The position numbers and the translations under genes are program-made. The notes under the pieces are model-generated. The model was not told the origin of the DNA and did not search any database. It saw nothing but the letters and a program-made list of their open reading frames with translations. Of a stretch of 64,000 nucleotides of DNA, positions 1 through 7,648 are shown piece after piece. Source of the stretch: an uncultured Pseudomonadota bacterium (lineage in GTDB: Bacteria; Pseudomonadota; Gammaproteobacteria; CAJXQU01); the NCBI GenBank assembly GCA_913058255.1, contig CAJXQU010000005.1, positions 110,418-174,417 of the forward strand, in the 5' to 3' direction. Within the stretch, counting starts at the first letter, position 1, and each line of letters opens with the position of its first letter.

Positions 1-2
1 AC

Positions 3-350
3 GTAGAGTCTGGTGTCGAAAATTTTGATGATGGTCAAAATGTAGTTCTACATGAGTTTGCTCATCAATTGGACAGTCACTCTGGTGCTACAAATGGTGC
101 TCCAAGGTTGCGGAAAAACAGTTATTCGGTTTGGGCTGAGGTTTTTTCAAACGAGTTTGAGGTTTTGACTAAGGCGCGTGATAAAAATTACAAAAACACT
201 ATGGACTATTATGGAGCCACTAATCCGGCTGAATTTTTTGCTGTTGCGACAGAAACATTTTTTGAAAAACCAGAGCAAATGAATAAAAAGCATCCTGAAC
301 TCTTTGAGCTACTTAAAATATATTATTCAGTTGATCCAAGTGATTGGTAA
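3..350 (+). CDS. mtfA: MtfA-like zinc metallopeptidase, 3' part only
   Basis: Partial gene cut by the left window edge; the reading frame is open from base 3 and ends in TAA at 348-350. The visible protein has the zinc-binding helix HEFAHQLD near its start, followed by a glutamate-bearing segment (NPAEFFAVATETFFEKP) where the third metal ligand lies in the MtfA/M90 peptidase family. MtfA of enterobacteria is a cytosolic aminopeptidase-like zinc protein that binds the repressor Mlc and so affects glucose uptake; that role is family knowledge, not shown here. The internal TTG at 69 lies inside the metal motif and is not a credible start. The next gene, ffh, is 376 bases away, so no operon link is evident. 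Confidence 0.85.
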   Translation, partial: VESGVENFDDGQNVVLHEFAHQLDSHSGATNGAPRLRKNSYSVWAEVFSNEFEVLTKARDKNYKNTMDYYGATNPAEFFAVATETFFEKPEQMNKKHPELFELLKIYYSVDPSDW

Positions 351-726
351 AACTACGCGCTAAGCGAAGGTAATGCGGCTCAACTACTCCTTGAGATAAT
401 GATCATTACAAACGTCTGAGCTTGGGTATCAATGCGTTTCATCTTCTTCACTCAGGACAACGGATCAGCTAACTGAATAACTATAAATACGGTGTGACAT
501 AGCTGTTACGACTAGCCTTATGGTGACAGTGTATTTTGATCAGCCATCGACGATGGGACATTATCTGATGACTTCCTGGCTTCATTCTCCCGCTATAACG
601 TCACATTCTTTCCCTCGATTTATGTTAGAAAATGATAATCAAGCGGGCACGTATATCTCATTAACCGCTGACATGCTAAAATTGCTGCCAATACATAACA
701 CATTGAAAAACTCAGGGAATACCTAA
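351..726. other. intergenic region upstream of ffh
   Basis: No convincing gene. A frame at 520-726 has a non-ATG start and no recognisable domain or codon pattern, and I do not call it. The ffh promoter and 5' leader must lie here. An AGGGA lies about eight bases before the ffh ATG and is a fair ribosome binding site. I see no strong terminator for the upstream peptidase gene. Confidence 0.5.
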
Positions 727-2103
727 ATGTTCGATAATCTTTCAGGTCGATTTAGTAAAGTTGTTAAAAACCTTCGTGGCCAAGGCCGTCTGACCGAAGC
801 CAATATTGATGAAGCGCTGCGTGAAGTACGTTTGGCGCTTTTAGAAGCGGATGTCGCTTTGCCTGTTGTGAAAGAGTTTGTTGAACATATCAAATCACGC
901 GCGGTTGGTGAGGAAGTTGTCGGTTCATTGACACCGGGTCAAGCCTTGATCAAGGTAGTTAATGACGAATTAACCACCTTGATGGGTGATGTTAATGAGA
1001 GTTTGAATCTCAACACTGAACCACCGGCCGTTATCCTAATGGCAGGTTTGCAGGGTTCTGGTAAGACCACCAGTGTTGGTAAGCTCGCTAAGCGTTTAAA
1101 GGAAATAGAGAACAAAAAAGTGTCTGTTGTGAGTTGTGACGTTTATCGTCCTGCGGCGATCGAGCAGTTAGAAATTCTCGCCAAAGAAGTTGATGTCAAC
1201 TTTATTCCGAGTCATGCCGAATCAAATCCAATAGATATAGCAAAATCAGCGATTGCTGAAGCACGTAAACAATTCAGCGATGTTTTAATCGTCGATACTG
1301 CAGGTCGTTTACACATAGACGACGAAATGATGGATGAGATTAAGCAGTTACATAAGGCTTTGAATCCGATCGAGACACTGTTTGTTATCGATAGCATGAC
1401 GGGCCAAGATGCTGTTAATACTGCTAAAGCATTTGATGAAGCGCTGGCTTTGACTGGTGTGATCTTAACCAAAACCGATGGTGATTCACGCGGTGGTGCG
1501 GCCTTATCTGTTCGACAAGTGACGGGTAAACCGATCAAGTTTATGGGGGTTGGCGAGAAAATTTCAGAGCTAGAACCATTTTATCCTGATCGAATTGCAT
1601 CACGTATCCTTGGTATGGGTGACGTACTTAGCCTTATCGAAGAAGTCGAACAAAAAGTCGATAAAGACAAGGCTGCTCAACTTGCGACAAAACTGAAAAA
1701 AGGTAAGGGTTTTGATCTCACTGATTTCAAAGAACAGTTATTGCAAATGCAAAATATGGGAGGCATTTCCGGCTTAATGGCTAAGATGCCAGGTGTTGCT
1801 GATCTACCGCAAAAGGCGAAAGATCAGGTTAACGATAAGGAAATGAATAAGACGGTTGCGATCATTAATTCGATGACACTAAACGAGCGCCAGTTCCCAG
1901 CATTGATCAAAGCCTCACGTAAGAAACGTATTGCGGCAGGATCAGGCACACAAGTGCAAGATGTTAATAAACTATTGAAACAATTTATGCAGATGCAAAA
2001 AATGATGAAACGTATGTCGAAGAAGGGTGGGATCGCCAACATGATGCGCGGCTTACCTGGCGGCGGCGGAAAGGGCGGCATGCCACCAGGTATGCCTTTC
2101 TAA
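727..2103 (+). CDS. ffh: signal recognition particle protein Ffh
   Basis: Ffh is the GTPase that binds 4.5S RNA and the signal sequences of nascent inner-membrane proteins and delivers ribosomes to FtsY. The 458-residue length is normal for the family. The N domain (about 1-90) is followed by the G domain with GLQGSGKTT (P loop), DVYRPAAIEQL, DTAGRL and TKTDGDSRGGA. The C-terminal M domain (about 300-458) is methionine-rich (MQMQKMMKRM) and ends in a glycine/methionine tail. The ATG at 727 is preceded by AGGGA. It converges on the DUF3581 gene only ten bases downstream. Confidence 0.98.
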   Translation: MFDNLSGRFSKVVKNLRGQGRLTEANIDEALREVRLALLEADVALPVVKEFVEHIKSRAVGEEVVGSLTPGQALIKVVNDELTTLMGDVNESLNLNTEPPAVILMAGLQGSGKTTSVGKLAKRLKEIENKKVSVVSCDVYRPAAIEQLEILAKEVDVNFIPSHAESNPIDIAKSAIAEARKQFSDVLIVDTAGRLHIDDEMMDEIKQLHKALNPIETLFVIDSMTGQDAVNTAKAFDEALALTGVILTKTDGDSRGGAALSVRQVTGKPIKFMGVGEKISELEPFYPDRIASRILGMGDVLSLIEEVEQKVDKDKAAQLATKLKKGKGFDLTDFKEQLLQMQNMGGISGLMAKMPGVADLPQKAKDQVNDKEMNKTVAIINSMTLNERQFPALIKASRKKRIAAGSGTQVQDVNKLLKQFMQMQKMMKRMSKKGGIANMMRGLPGGGGKGGMPPGMPF

Positions 2104-2113
2104 AAGATGCTAG

Positions 2114-2818
2114 TTAAGGAGCAAGAGTCGCCTTTCGCTCCTTATAAAGTTTAACCATGCCATCAACACTTTCTTGATCAAATTCCTGCAAGCCTCTCAG
2201 AGCTAGTCTCTTCAAACCTCGACCAACAACTTTTCCTTCTGAAGCGACACAAAACTCTAAAAGTGCCATACCTTTTTTACCTTGTACCGTCAGGCTTGTG
2301 TTCGTTAATTCCAGAGTAGCTTGCTGGAAATCTAAAGTTTCCAGATCAATCGACATGCTTTCGTAAATGACTAAAGGTCGAGCTGGATTGATCATGACAT
2401 TGTGTTTTTCCATCAAGGGAACGATTAAATCAGGAAAATTTTTACCCGAAAAAGCAACATAATTTTTGGAAAACGTTTCAATCAAATTCTTATCAGTAGA
2501 AACAGCACCTTGATGTTCGACATTGAGATACTGTTTTTCATTATCGTCGGTGATTGCGAACTGAGCTGCTGCTGTGGGGAAATGTAATGGTACGCTATCA
2601 CCAACCATGCCTGAGAAAGTAAATGTCATCCGTTGACTAAGCCCGTACCTTTTCAAGATTAAAGAAAATAATAAATCGCCAGGGACGCAGAAATTTTTAC
2701 TATCAGGATCATGAATGGGATTAAAATCATCAGCGATGGTTTTTGCAAAGTTACTCGCTTGTTGTTTTGATATTAAGATCCTAGAATTTTTTTCAGAATA
2801 GTAGTTATCTATAAACAT
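2114..2818 (-). CDS. DUF3581 family protein
   Basis: A 234-residue protein that I recognise as DUF3581, a family of unknown function widespread in gammaproteobacteria. Early features are a YYS segment, KQQASNFAKTIADDFNPIHD and CVPGDLLFSLIL. The DFNPIHD element resembles the FNP.H motif of MaoC/hot-dog dehydratases, so a hot-dog fold acting on an acyl thioester is possible, but no reaction is established. There is no signal peptide or membrane segment, so it is probably cytosolic. Its start overlaps by ten bases the downstream end of the decayed gene next to it, which suggests they were once co-transcribed. Confidence 0.85.
   Translation of the reverse strand: MFIDNYYSEKNSRILISKQQASNFAKTIADDFNPIHDPDSKNFCVPGDLLFSLILKRYGLSQRMTFTFSGMVGDSVPLHFPTAAAQFAITDDNEKQYLNVEHQGAVSTDKNLIETFSKNYVAFSGKNFPDLIVPLMEKHNVMINPARPLVIYESMSIDLETLDFQQATLELTNTSLTVQGKKGMALLEFCVASEGKVVGRGLKRLALRGLQEFDQESVDGMVKLYKERKATLAP
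2115..2144 (+). terminator. hairpin at the ffh/DUF3581 convergence
   Basis: TAAGGAGC at 2115-2122 pairs perfectly with GCTCCTTA at 2137-2144 across a 14-base loop. It sits just after the ffh stop and overlaps the last codons of the convergent gene. There is no clear T tract, so terminator function is only a suggestion. Confidence 0.35.
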
Positions 2819-3212
2819 AATTTTTTTATCTTATTTTTTGAGAAGACCTGCTTAAAACCGAAGTAGGCGACTGAGTCTTTCATATTAGAAATAAAACGAC
2901 CAAAGCCGCTGATTTTTTGTAACTTAATATTTTTATATTTTAGTGAAACAATGATAGCACCAATAAACATTCCGATAGTTGCAGCGATCAAAATATTTAA
3001 TAGACCGAAACTATTTTTCAAACCAATACTGGCAAGTAGTAGAATCATCATTCTGACTTCAGAAGAAAAACCGTGAAAATATCCAAAGCGAGAAGTTCTC
3101 CCGGTGGTTTGCGGGCTCACCATCGGTATGAACGAGTAGGTGAGGCTGGCATGTTTGCAAACGGCCTGATTGGCGAGAACGCGAGTTTAGCATCCCAAGG
3201 TTTCTGAACCAT
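2809..3212 (-). pseudogene. decayed membrane gene, possible CDP-alcohol phosphatidyltransferase remnant
   Basis: Two short frames on the minus strand meet at ATGGTGA. The first (3212 to 3117, 31 residues) begins MVQKPWDAKLA, which resembles the start of CDP-alcohol phosphatidyltransferases (KPWDARLA). It stops at a TGA overlapping the start of the second frame (3123 to 2809, 104 residues). The second frame has two hydrophobic segments (about residues 26-36 and 41-60) and a basic tail, as at the C-terminus of such membrane enzymes. The catalytic DG..AR motif is absent, so the middle appears deleted. Alternatively, the 104-residue frame is an intact small membrane protein of unknown function. 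The family assignment is from memory and weak. Confidence 0.4.
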
Positions 3213-3262
3213 GACTATTGTTTCGAGTTAAATTATTGATGAATGTAAAAGTGTGCGAATTA

Positions 3263-3291
3263 TACCACCGCATTGCTTTATAATGGTGGTA
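3263..3291 (+). promoter_or_regulatory. probable rlmB promoter within an inverted repeat
   Basis: A perfect -10 hexamer TATAAT (3279-3284) lies 36 bases before the rlmB ATG. It sits in the loop of an inverted repeat, TACCACC (3263-3269) and GGTGGTA (3285-3291). No good -35 hexamer is visible at standard spacing. The repeat could be an operator. Confidence 0.45.
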
Positions 3292-3319
3292 GTAATTAAT
3301 TAAGTGAGATAATTGAGCA

Positions 3320-4075
3320 ATGGCAGATTCTGATCTGATTTACGGTATACACGCAGTACAACATGCTTTGCGTAACTTCCCTGAGCGAGTATTGGAGGTA
3401 TGGTTGCATATCGATAACAAGGGGCACAAAGGGGGTGGTGGCAAGCTTATTGAAATTCAAACATTAGCTGAATCATTGGGTATTTCATATCAGTTGGTTC
3501 CGCGTAAGTCATTGGATAAGATGAGTAATGATGAGCGTCATCAAGGTGTGGTGTTACGCCAGCGCCAAGCTAAACCTAAAGATGAATCTGATCTGCTCGA
3601 TATCGTTAAAAACTCAAATGGTGTTTTATTATTGATTTTGGATGGTGTACAAGATCCCCATAATTTGGGGGCTTGTTTGCGTACAGCCGATGCAGCGGGT
3701 GCTGATGCTGTTGTCATTCCTGCTAGTCGTGGCGTTAGTATGACGCCAACCGTTCGCAAGGTTGCTAGTGGCGCAGCCGATTCGGTTCCGCTTATTGAAG
3801 TACGAAATCTCGCGCGGACATTAAAAGAAATTCAAGATGAAGGTGTTTGGTTGATCGGCACCAGTGATCAAGCAACGCAAACGATTTATGATCAAGATCT
3901 AAAAGGTTCGATAGGTTTGGTGATGGGATCAGAAGACAAAGGTATTCGTCGACTGACAACAGAATATTGTGATCACCTAGTACAAATTCCTATGGCTGGT
4001 GTCGTTGAGAGTTTGAATGTCTCGGTGGCCTCTGGCGTGTGTTTATATGAAGCTGTGCGTCAACGTCTAAAATGA
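3320..4075 (+). CDS. rlmB: 23S rRNA (guanosine-2251-2'-O)-methyltransferase RlmB
   Basis: A SpoU/TrmH-family methyltransferase that 2'-O-methylates G2251 of 23S rRNA with S-adenosylmethionine. Its 251 residues match the family. The N-terminal RNA-binding part starts DLIYGIHAVQHALRN. The trefoil-knot SPOUT domain carries DGVQDPHNLGACLRTADAAGAD (motif 1, catalytic Asn/Arg), GLVMGSEDKGIRR (motif 2) and IPMAGVVESLNVSVA (motif 3, SAM binding). The ATG at 3320 is followed in the same direction by a gamma-glutamylcyclotransferase gene that overlaps its stop codon. Confidence 0.96.
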   Translation: MADSDLIYGIHAVQHALRNFPERVLEVWLHIDNKGHKGGGGKLIEIQTLAESLGISYQLVPRKSLDKMSNDERHQGVVLRQRQAKPKDESDLLDIVKNSNGVLLLILDGVQDPHNLGACLRTADAAGADAVVIPASRGVSMTPTVRKVASGAADSVPLIEVRNLARTLKEIQDEGVWLIGTSDQATQTIYDQDLKGSIGLVMGSEDKGIRRLTTEYCDHLVQIPMAGVVESLNVSVASGVCLYEAVRQRLK

Positions 4076-4581
4076 CATTAAAATATTTTGCCTATGGATC
4101 GAATATGCTGCATTACCGCCTTTGGCAGCGGGTTCCATCTTGTCGTGTTTTAGATTGCGTTTCTGTTCGAGGTTATTCACTTAATTATTTTATTCGTGGC
4201 ATCGATAATTCGGGCAAGTGTAATATTATTGAAACAGGTCAAGATATCGATTGTGTGCATGGCGTAGTGTTTGAGATGGCCAAGTCAGATCTCCATCGAC
4301 TGGATGCTGCAGAAGGCGAAAGTTATGAAAAATCCGAGATCGTATTGCAGGGTGAAGTCGAACAACATCGAGCATTTGTTTATATCGGTAGAGAAGCTTA
4401 TATAGACACAGATTTAAAACCGTTTGATTGGTATAAAGCTATTGTGGTTGAAGGGGCACGATCACATAATTTACCCGATGAATATATACTCAATTTGAAC
4501 GCTGTCGTTGCAAAGAAAGATAGTGATCAAGAGCGGTCTAAAAATAATTTTAAAATCATAGAATCAATCGTGCCTGAGTAA
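4072..4581 (+). CDS. gamma-glutamylcyclotransferase-like protein
   Basis: A 169-residue protein of the AIG2/GGCT fold. It has the substrate-binding loop FAYGSNML at residues 5-12 and a GEDLxxLDxxEG-like segment (LHRLDAAEGESY) whose glutamate is the expected general acid/base. Members cyclise gamma-glutamyl groups to 5-oxoproline, but the substrate is not predictable here. It overlaps the rlmB stop by four bases (ATGA), so translational coupling is likely. No export signal is present. Confidence 0.85.
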   Translation: MTLKYFAYGSNMLHYRLWQRVPSCRVLDCVSVRGYSLNYFIRGIDNSGKCNIIETGQDIDCVHGVVFEMAKSDLHRLDAAEGESYEKSEIVLQGEVEQHRAFVYIGREAYIDTDLKPFDWYKAIVVEGARSHNLPDEYILNLNAVVAKKDSDQERSKNNFKIIESIVPE

Positions 4582-4810
4582 ATTTCTTGTGTTGAATAGA
4601 GTTACTTTGAAACTATTTTTCTTCATTTTAATAAGATTATTTTCTTTTAATAAATACTGCTATTGAAACTTAGTTATATAAGTAAACATTATTTGAAAAA
4701 TTCAAACAACAAATTTTCTTAATATAAAGAGGCTGAGTTTCGATATTATTTAACTCACATCGGCATAAGTGCTGGCGGAGGTCTAAATTTTTTTTGACTT
4801 TTCTCAAAAC

Positions 4811-4838
4811 AAATAACGCCCTATAAAGGACGTTATTT
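4811..4838. terminator. bidirectional terminator between GGCT gene and fdsA
   Basis: AAATAACG-CCC pairs with GG-CGTTATTT around the loop TATAAA, with one internal mismatch. A/T-rich flanks lie on both sides. It sits between convergent genes. The preceding bases 4582-4810 are very A/T-rich and hold nothing recognisable. Confidence 0.7.
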
Positions 4839-4866
4839 TAGGTCATTGTTAACTTAACGAGCCTGC

Positions 4867-7644
4867 TTAACTAACACGTTTAGCCAGCTTTCCACCTGAT
4901 GAAACTCGGACGGCACAGAATTTGAATTCTGGTATTTTGCCGAATGGGTCGAGTGCGTCGGTGGTGAGTAAGTTTGCACTGGCTTCGTTGTAACAGAAAG
5001 CCATGAACACAGTACCCTTTTGGATACCTATGTCTGATCGTGCAAATGCCGTGATCTTGCCGCGACGAGACTCGATCGTCACTAACTCACCCGCGATACA
5101 GCCCATGGTTTCAAGATCTTCGGGGTGAATTGAAATGATCGGATCAGGTTCGATAGCATCGAGTATGCTGGCGTGTCTGGTCATACTTCCTGTATGCCAA
5201 TGTTCAAGCTGTCGACCGGTGATAAAGATGATAGGGAAATCTTTATCAGGCAGCTCATCTGCTTGTGTGTATGTGGCTGGAACGAATAAACCTTTACCTG
5301 ACTTCGTTGGGAACCCATCGGTAAAAATAATAGGTGTACCTGGATCACCTTCGTGTTCAAGAGGGTATGTCAGTGAGTCAACTTCATCCAAGCGTTCGTA
5401 TGTCATACCGGCGATGCTATCCATGCAAAGACGCATTTCATTGAAGACATCCTTAGGTCCAGTGTATTGCCAGTCCAAGCCCATGCGGTTTGCGATTTCT
5501 TGGATTAGCTCAAGATCTTGTCTTGCTTCCCCGGGTGGATTAATGACTTGTCGCCCCATTTGCACGCGACGATCAGTGTTTGAGAAGGTGCCGTCTTTTT
5601 CATAGAAAGCAGAGGCTGGCAGAATAACATCAGCGAAACCGGCTGTTTCTGTGAGGAATATATCTTGAACAACCATATGATCAAGCTTAGTAAATGCTGC
5701 TCGTGCATGGTTTTGATTCGGATCAGACATGGCAGGGTTTTCACCTTCAATGTACATACCTTTCACCCTGCCATCATAAGCGGCATGAACCATCTCTACT
5801 GTTGTCAGGCCGTTCTCATGATCTAACGTTGTATTCCAGAGTCTTTCAAACTTAGCTCTGATGACGGGATTAGACACGGGCTGATAATCAGGATATAGCA
5901 TTGGAATCAAGCCGACATCAGATGCACCTTGAACGTTATTCTGACCACGTAGAGGATGTAAGCCAGAGCCAGGACGACCGATTTGACCAGTCATCAATGC
6001 TAATGAGATCAGACAGCGGGAGTTATCCGTGCCGTGAATATGTTGAGAAATTCCCATGCCCCAAAGGATCATCGAACCTTTAGACGTTGCGTAAAGACGA
6101 GCGACCACTTTCAGCTCTTCTGCATCAATGCCACAAATCGGCGCGACTTTCTCTGGTGAGTAGTCTTCAAGATGTGCCTTCATCTTCCCGTAACCTTCAG
6201 TGTATTTTCCGATGTATTCATCGTTCTGAAGATCTTCAGCAATAATGGTATGCATGATGCTGTTCAGCATAGCAACGTCTGTATCAGGGCGGAATTGCAG
6301 GTAATGGCTGGCGTAAGGCGCCATCGCATTTCTTCTCGGGTCCATCACGATCAACTTAGTGCCGTTTCTCGCTGCATTCTTAATGAAAGAAGCACCGACT
6401 GGATGGTTAATAGCGGGGTTTGCTCCGATGACAATAACGACTTCGGCTAGTGCTACATCTTCAACAGGATTTGATACCGCACCAGAACCTAAACATTCTA
6501 AGAGTGCTGCGACTGATGATGCGTGGCAAAGACGTGTACAGTGATCAACATTATTGCTACGGAAACCGGTACGAACCAATTTTTGGAAGAGATAAGCCTC
6601 TTCATTACTACCTTTTGCAGAGCCTAAACCAGCAAGGGCTTTAGGACCGACTTCATCGCGGATCTTAACTAACCCAGCGGCGGCAAAGTCCAGAGCTTCT
6701 TCCCAAGTTGCTTCACGGAAAACCTTATCCAGATCAGCCGGATCAAGCAACTCAGTGGTTTTCTGAACACCTTCGCGGCGGATCAATGGTTTCGTTAAAC
6801 GAAGTGGGTTATGGATGTAGTCGAAGCCATAACGACCTTTCACACAGAGCCGACCTTTATTTGCGGGGCCTTCTTTGCGTCCTTCGGTATAAAGGATCTC
6901 GTTGTCTTTTACATGATATTTGATCAAGCAACCAACACCACAATAAGGGCAGGTTGAATCAACGGTTTTCTCAGTTTCAATCAGGCCAACGTCATTGGCT
7001 GGCATCAAAGCTCCTGTTGGGCATGCCTGAACACACTCACCGCAAGCTACGCAGCTACTTTCTGCCATAGGGTCATCAAGATCAAAGACAATCTTCGAGT
7101 GTGAGCCACGATTGGCATAACCGATAACATCATTACCTTGTTCTTCACGGCAAGCACGTACACAACGATTACATTGGATACAGGCATCAAGGTTAACAGC
7201 AATGGCTGGGTGTGAAATGTCGCAGGCAGGTTGGTGGCGTTGATCAAAACGAGGTTGGCTAACGTCTAATTTCTCAGCCCATTTATCCAGTTCAGATTGT
7301 TGAGTATAAGGCGACTTTTGTTGATCGGGCATGTCCGAGAGTAATAACTCCACGACCATTTTTTGTGATTTTAAAGCTCGCTCGCTTTCAGTGTTGATCT
7401 TCATACCTTCTGAGGGATAGCGACAGCAAGATGGGGCTAAAACACGTTCACCATCCACTTCAACAACACAGGCGCGACAATTACCATCGGCACGCATACC
7501 TTCGGTATAACAAAGGTGAGGAATTTCTATGCCTTCACGTTTAGCGGCTTGAAAAATGGTTTCATCTTCATAAGCCTCGACACTTTTTCCATTCAGGTCA
7601 AAAGCAATTTTTTTGATATTTAAATCGTCAGGATTAGCGGCCAT
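4867..7644 (-). CDS. fdsA: NAD-dependent formate dehydrogenase, alpha (catalytic) subunit
   Basis: Oxidises formate to CO2 at a bis-pterin-guanine-dinucleotide Mo or W centre and passes electrons through iron-sulfur clusters to the NADH-forming partner subunit. Of 925 residues, 1-80 form a plant-type 2Fe-2S domain (Cys45, 56, 59, 73). About residues 150-210 hold two ferredoxin clusters (Cys155/158/161/165 and 198/201/204/208). Cys232/235/239/267 bind the 4Fe-4S cluster of the molybdopterin domain. Cys373-His374 in DHCTRLCHASS is the expected metal ligand and proton-shuttle pair, with cysteine rather than selenocysteine. The C-terminus is a dinucleotide-binding domain. The gene follows the fused diaphorase gene by four bases. 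No fdhD, fdsC or fdsD lies alongside. Whether the metal is Mo or W cannot be read from the sequence. Confidence 0.95.
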   Translation of the reverse strand: MAANPDDLNIKKIAFDLNGKSVEAYEDETIFQAAKREGIEIPHLCYTEGMRADGNCRACVVEVDGERVLAPSCCRYPSEGMKINTESERALKSQKMVVELLLSDMPDQQKSPYTQQSELDKWAEKLDVSQPRFDQRHQPACDISHPAIAVNLDACIQCNRCVRACREEQGNDVIGYANRGSHSKIVFDLDDPMAESSCVACGECVQACPTGALMPANDVGLIETEKTVDSTCPYCGVGCLIKYHVKDNEILYTEGRKEGPANKGRLCVKGRYGFDYIHNPLRLTKPLIRREGVQKTTELLDPADLDKVFREATWEEALDFAAAGLVKIRDEVGPKALAGLGSAKGSNEEAYLFQKLVRTGFRSNNVDHCTRLCHASSVAALLECLGSGAVSNPVEDVALAEVVIVIGANPAINHPVGASFIKNAARNGTKLIVMDPRRNAMAPYASHYLQFRPDTDVAMLNSIMHTIIAEDLQNDEYIGKYTEGYGKMKAHLEDYSPEKVAPICGIDAEELKVVARLYATSKGSMILWGMGISQHIHGTDNSRCLISLALMTGQIGRPGSGLHPLRGQNNVQGASDVGLIPMLYPDYQPVSNPVIRAKFERLWNTTLDHENGLTTVEMVHAAYDGRVKGMYIEGENPAMSDPNQNHARAAFTKLDHMVVQDIFLTETAGFADVILPASAFYEKDGTFSNTDRRVQMGRQVINPPGEARQDLELIQEIANRMGLDWQYTGPKDVFNEMRLCMDSIAGMTYERLDEVDSLTYPLEHEGDPGTPIIFTDGFPTKSGKGLFVPATYTQADELPDKDFPIIFITGRQLEHWHTGSMTRHASILDAIEPDPIISIHPEDLETMGCIAGELVTIESRRGKITAFARSDIGIQKGTVFMAFCYNEASANLLTTDALDPFGKIPEFKFCAVRVSSGGKLAKRVS

Positions 7645-7648
7645 TTGA

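Noticed and set aside
520..726. Plus-strand frame of 68 codons immediately before ffh
   Set aside because: Non-ATG start, no recognisable domain, and it occupies the region where the ffh promoter and leader must be.
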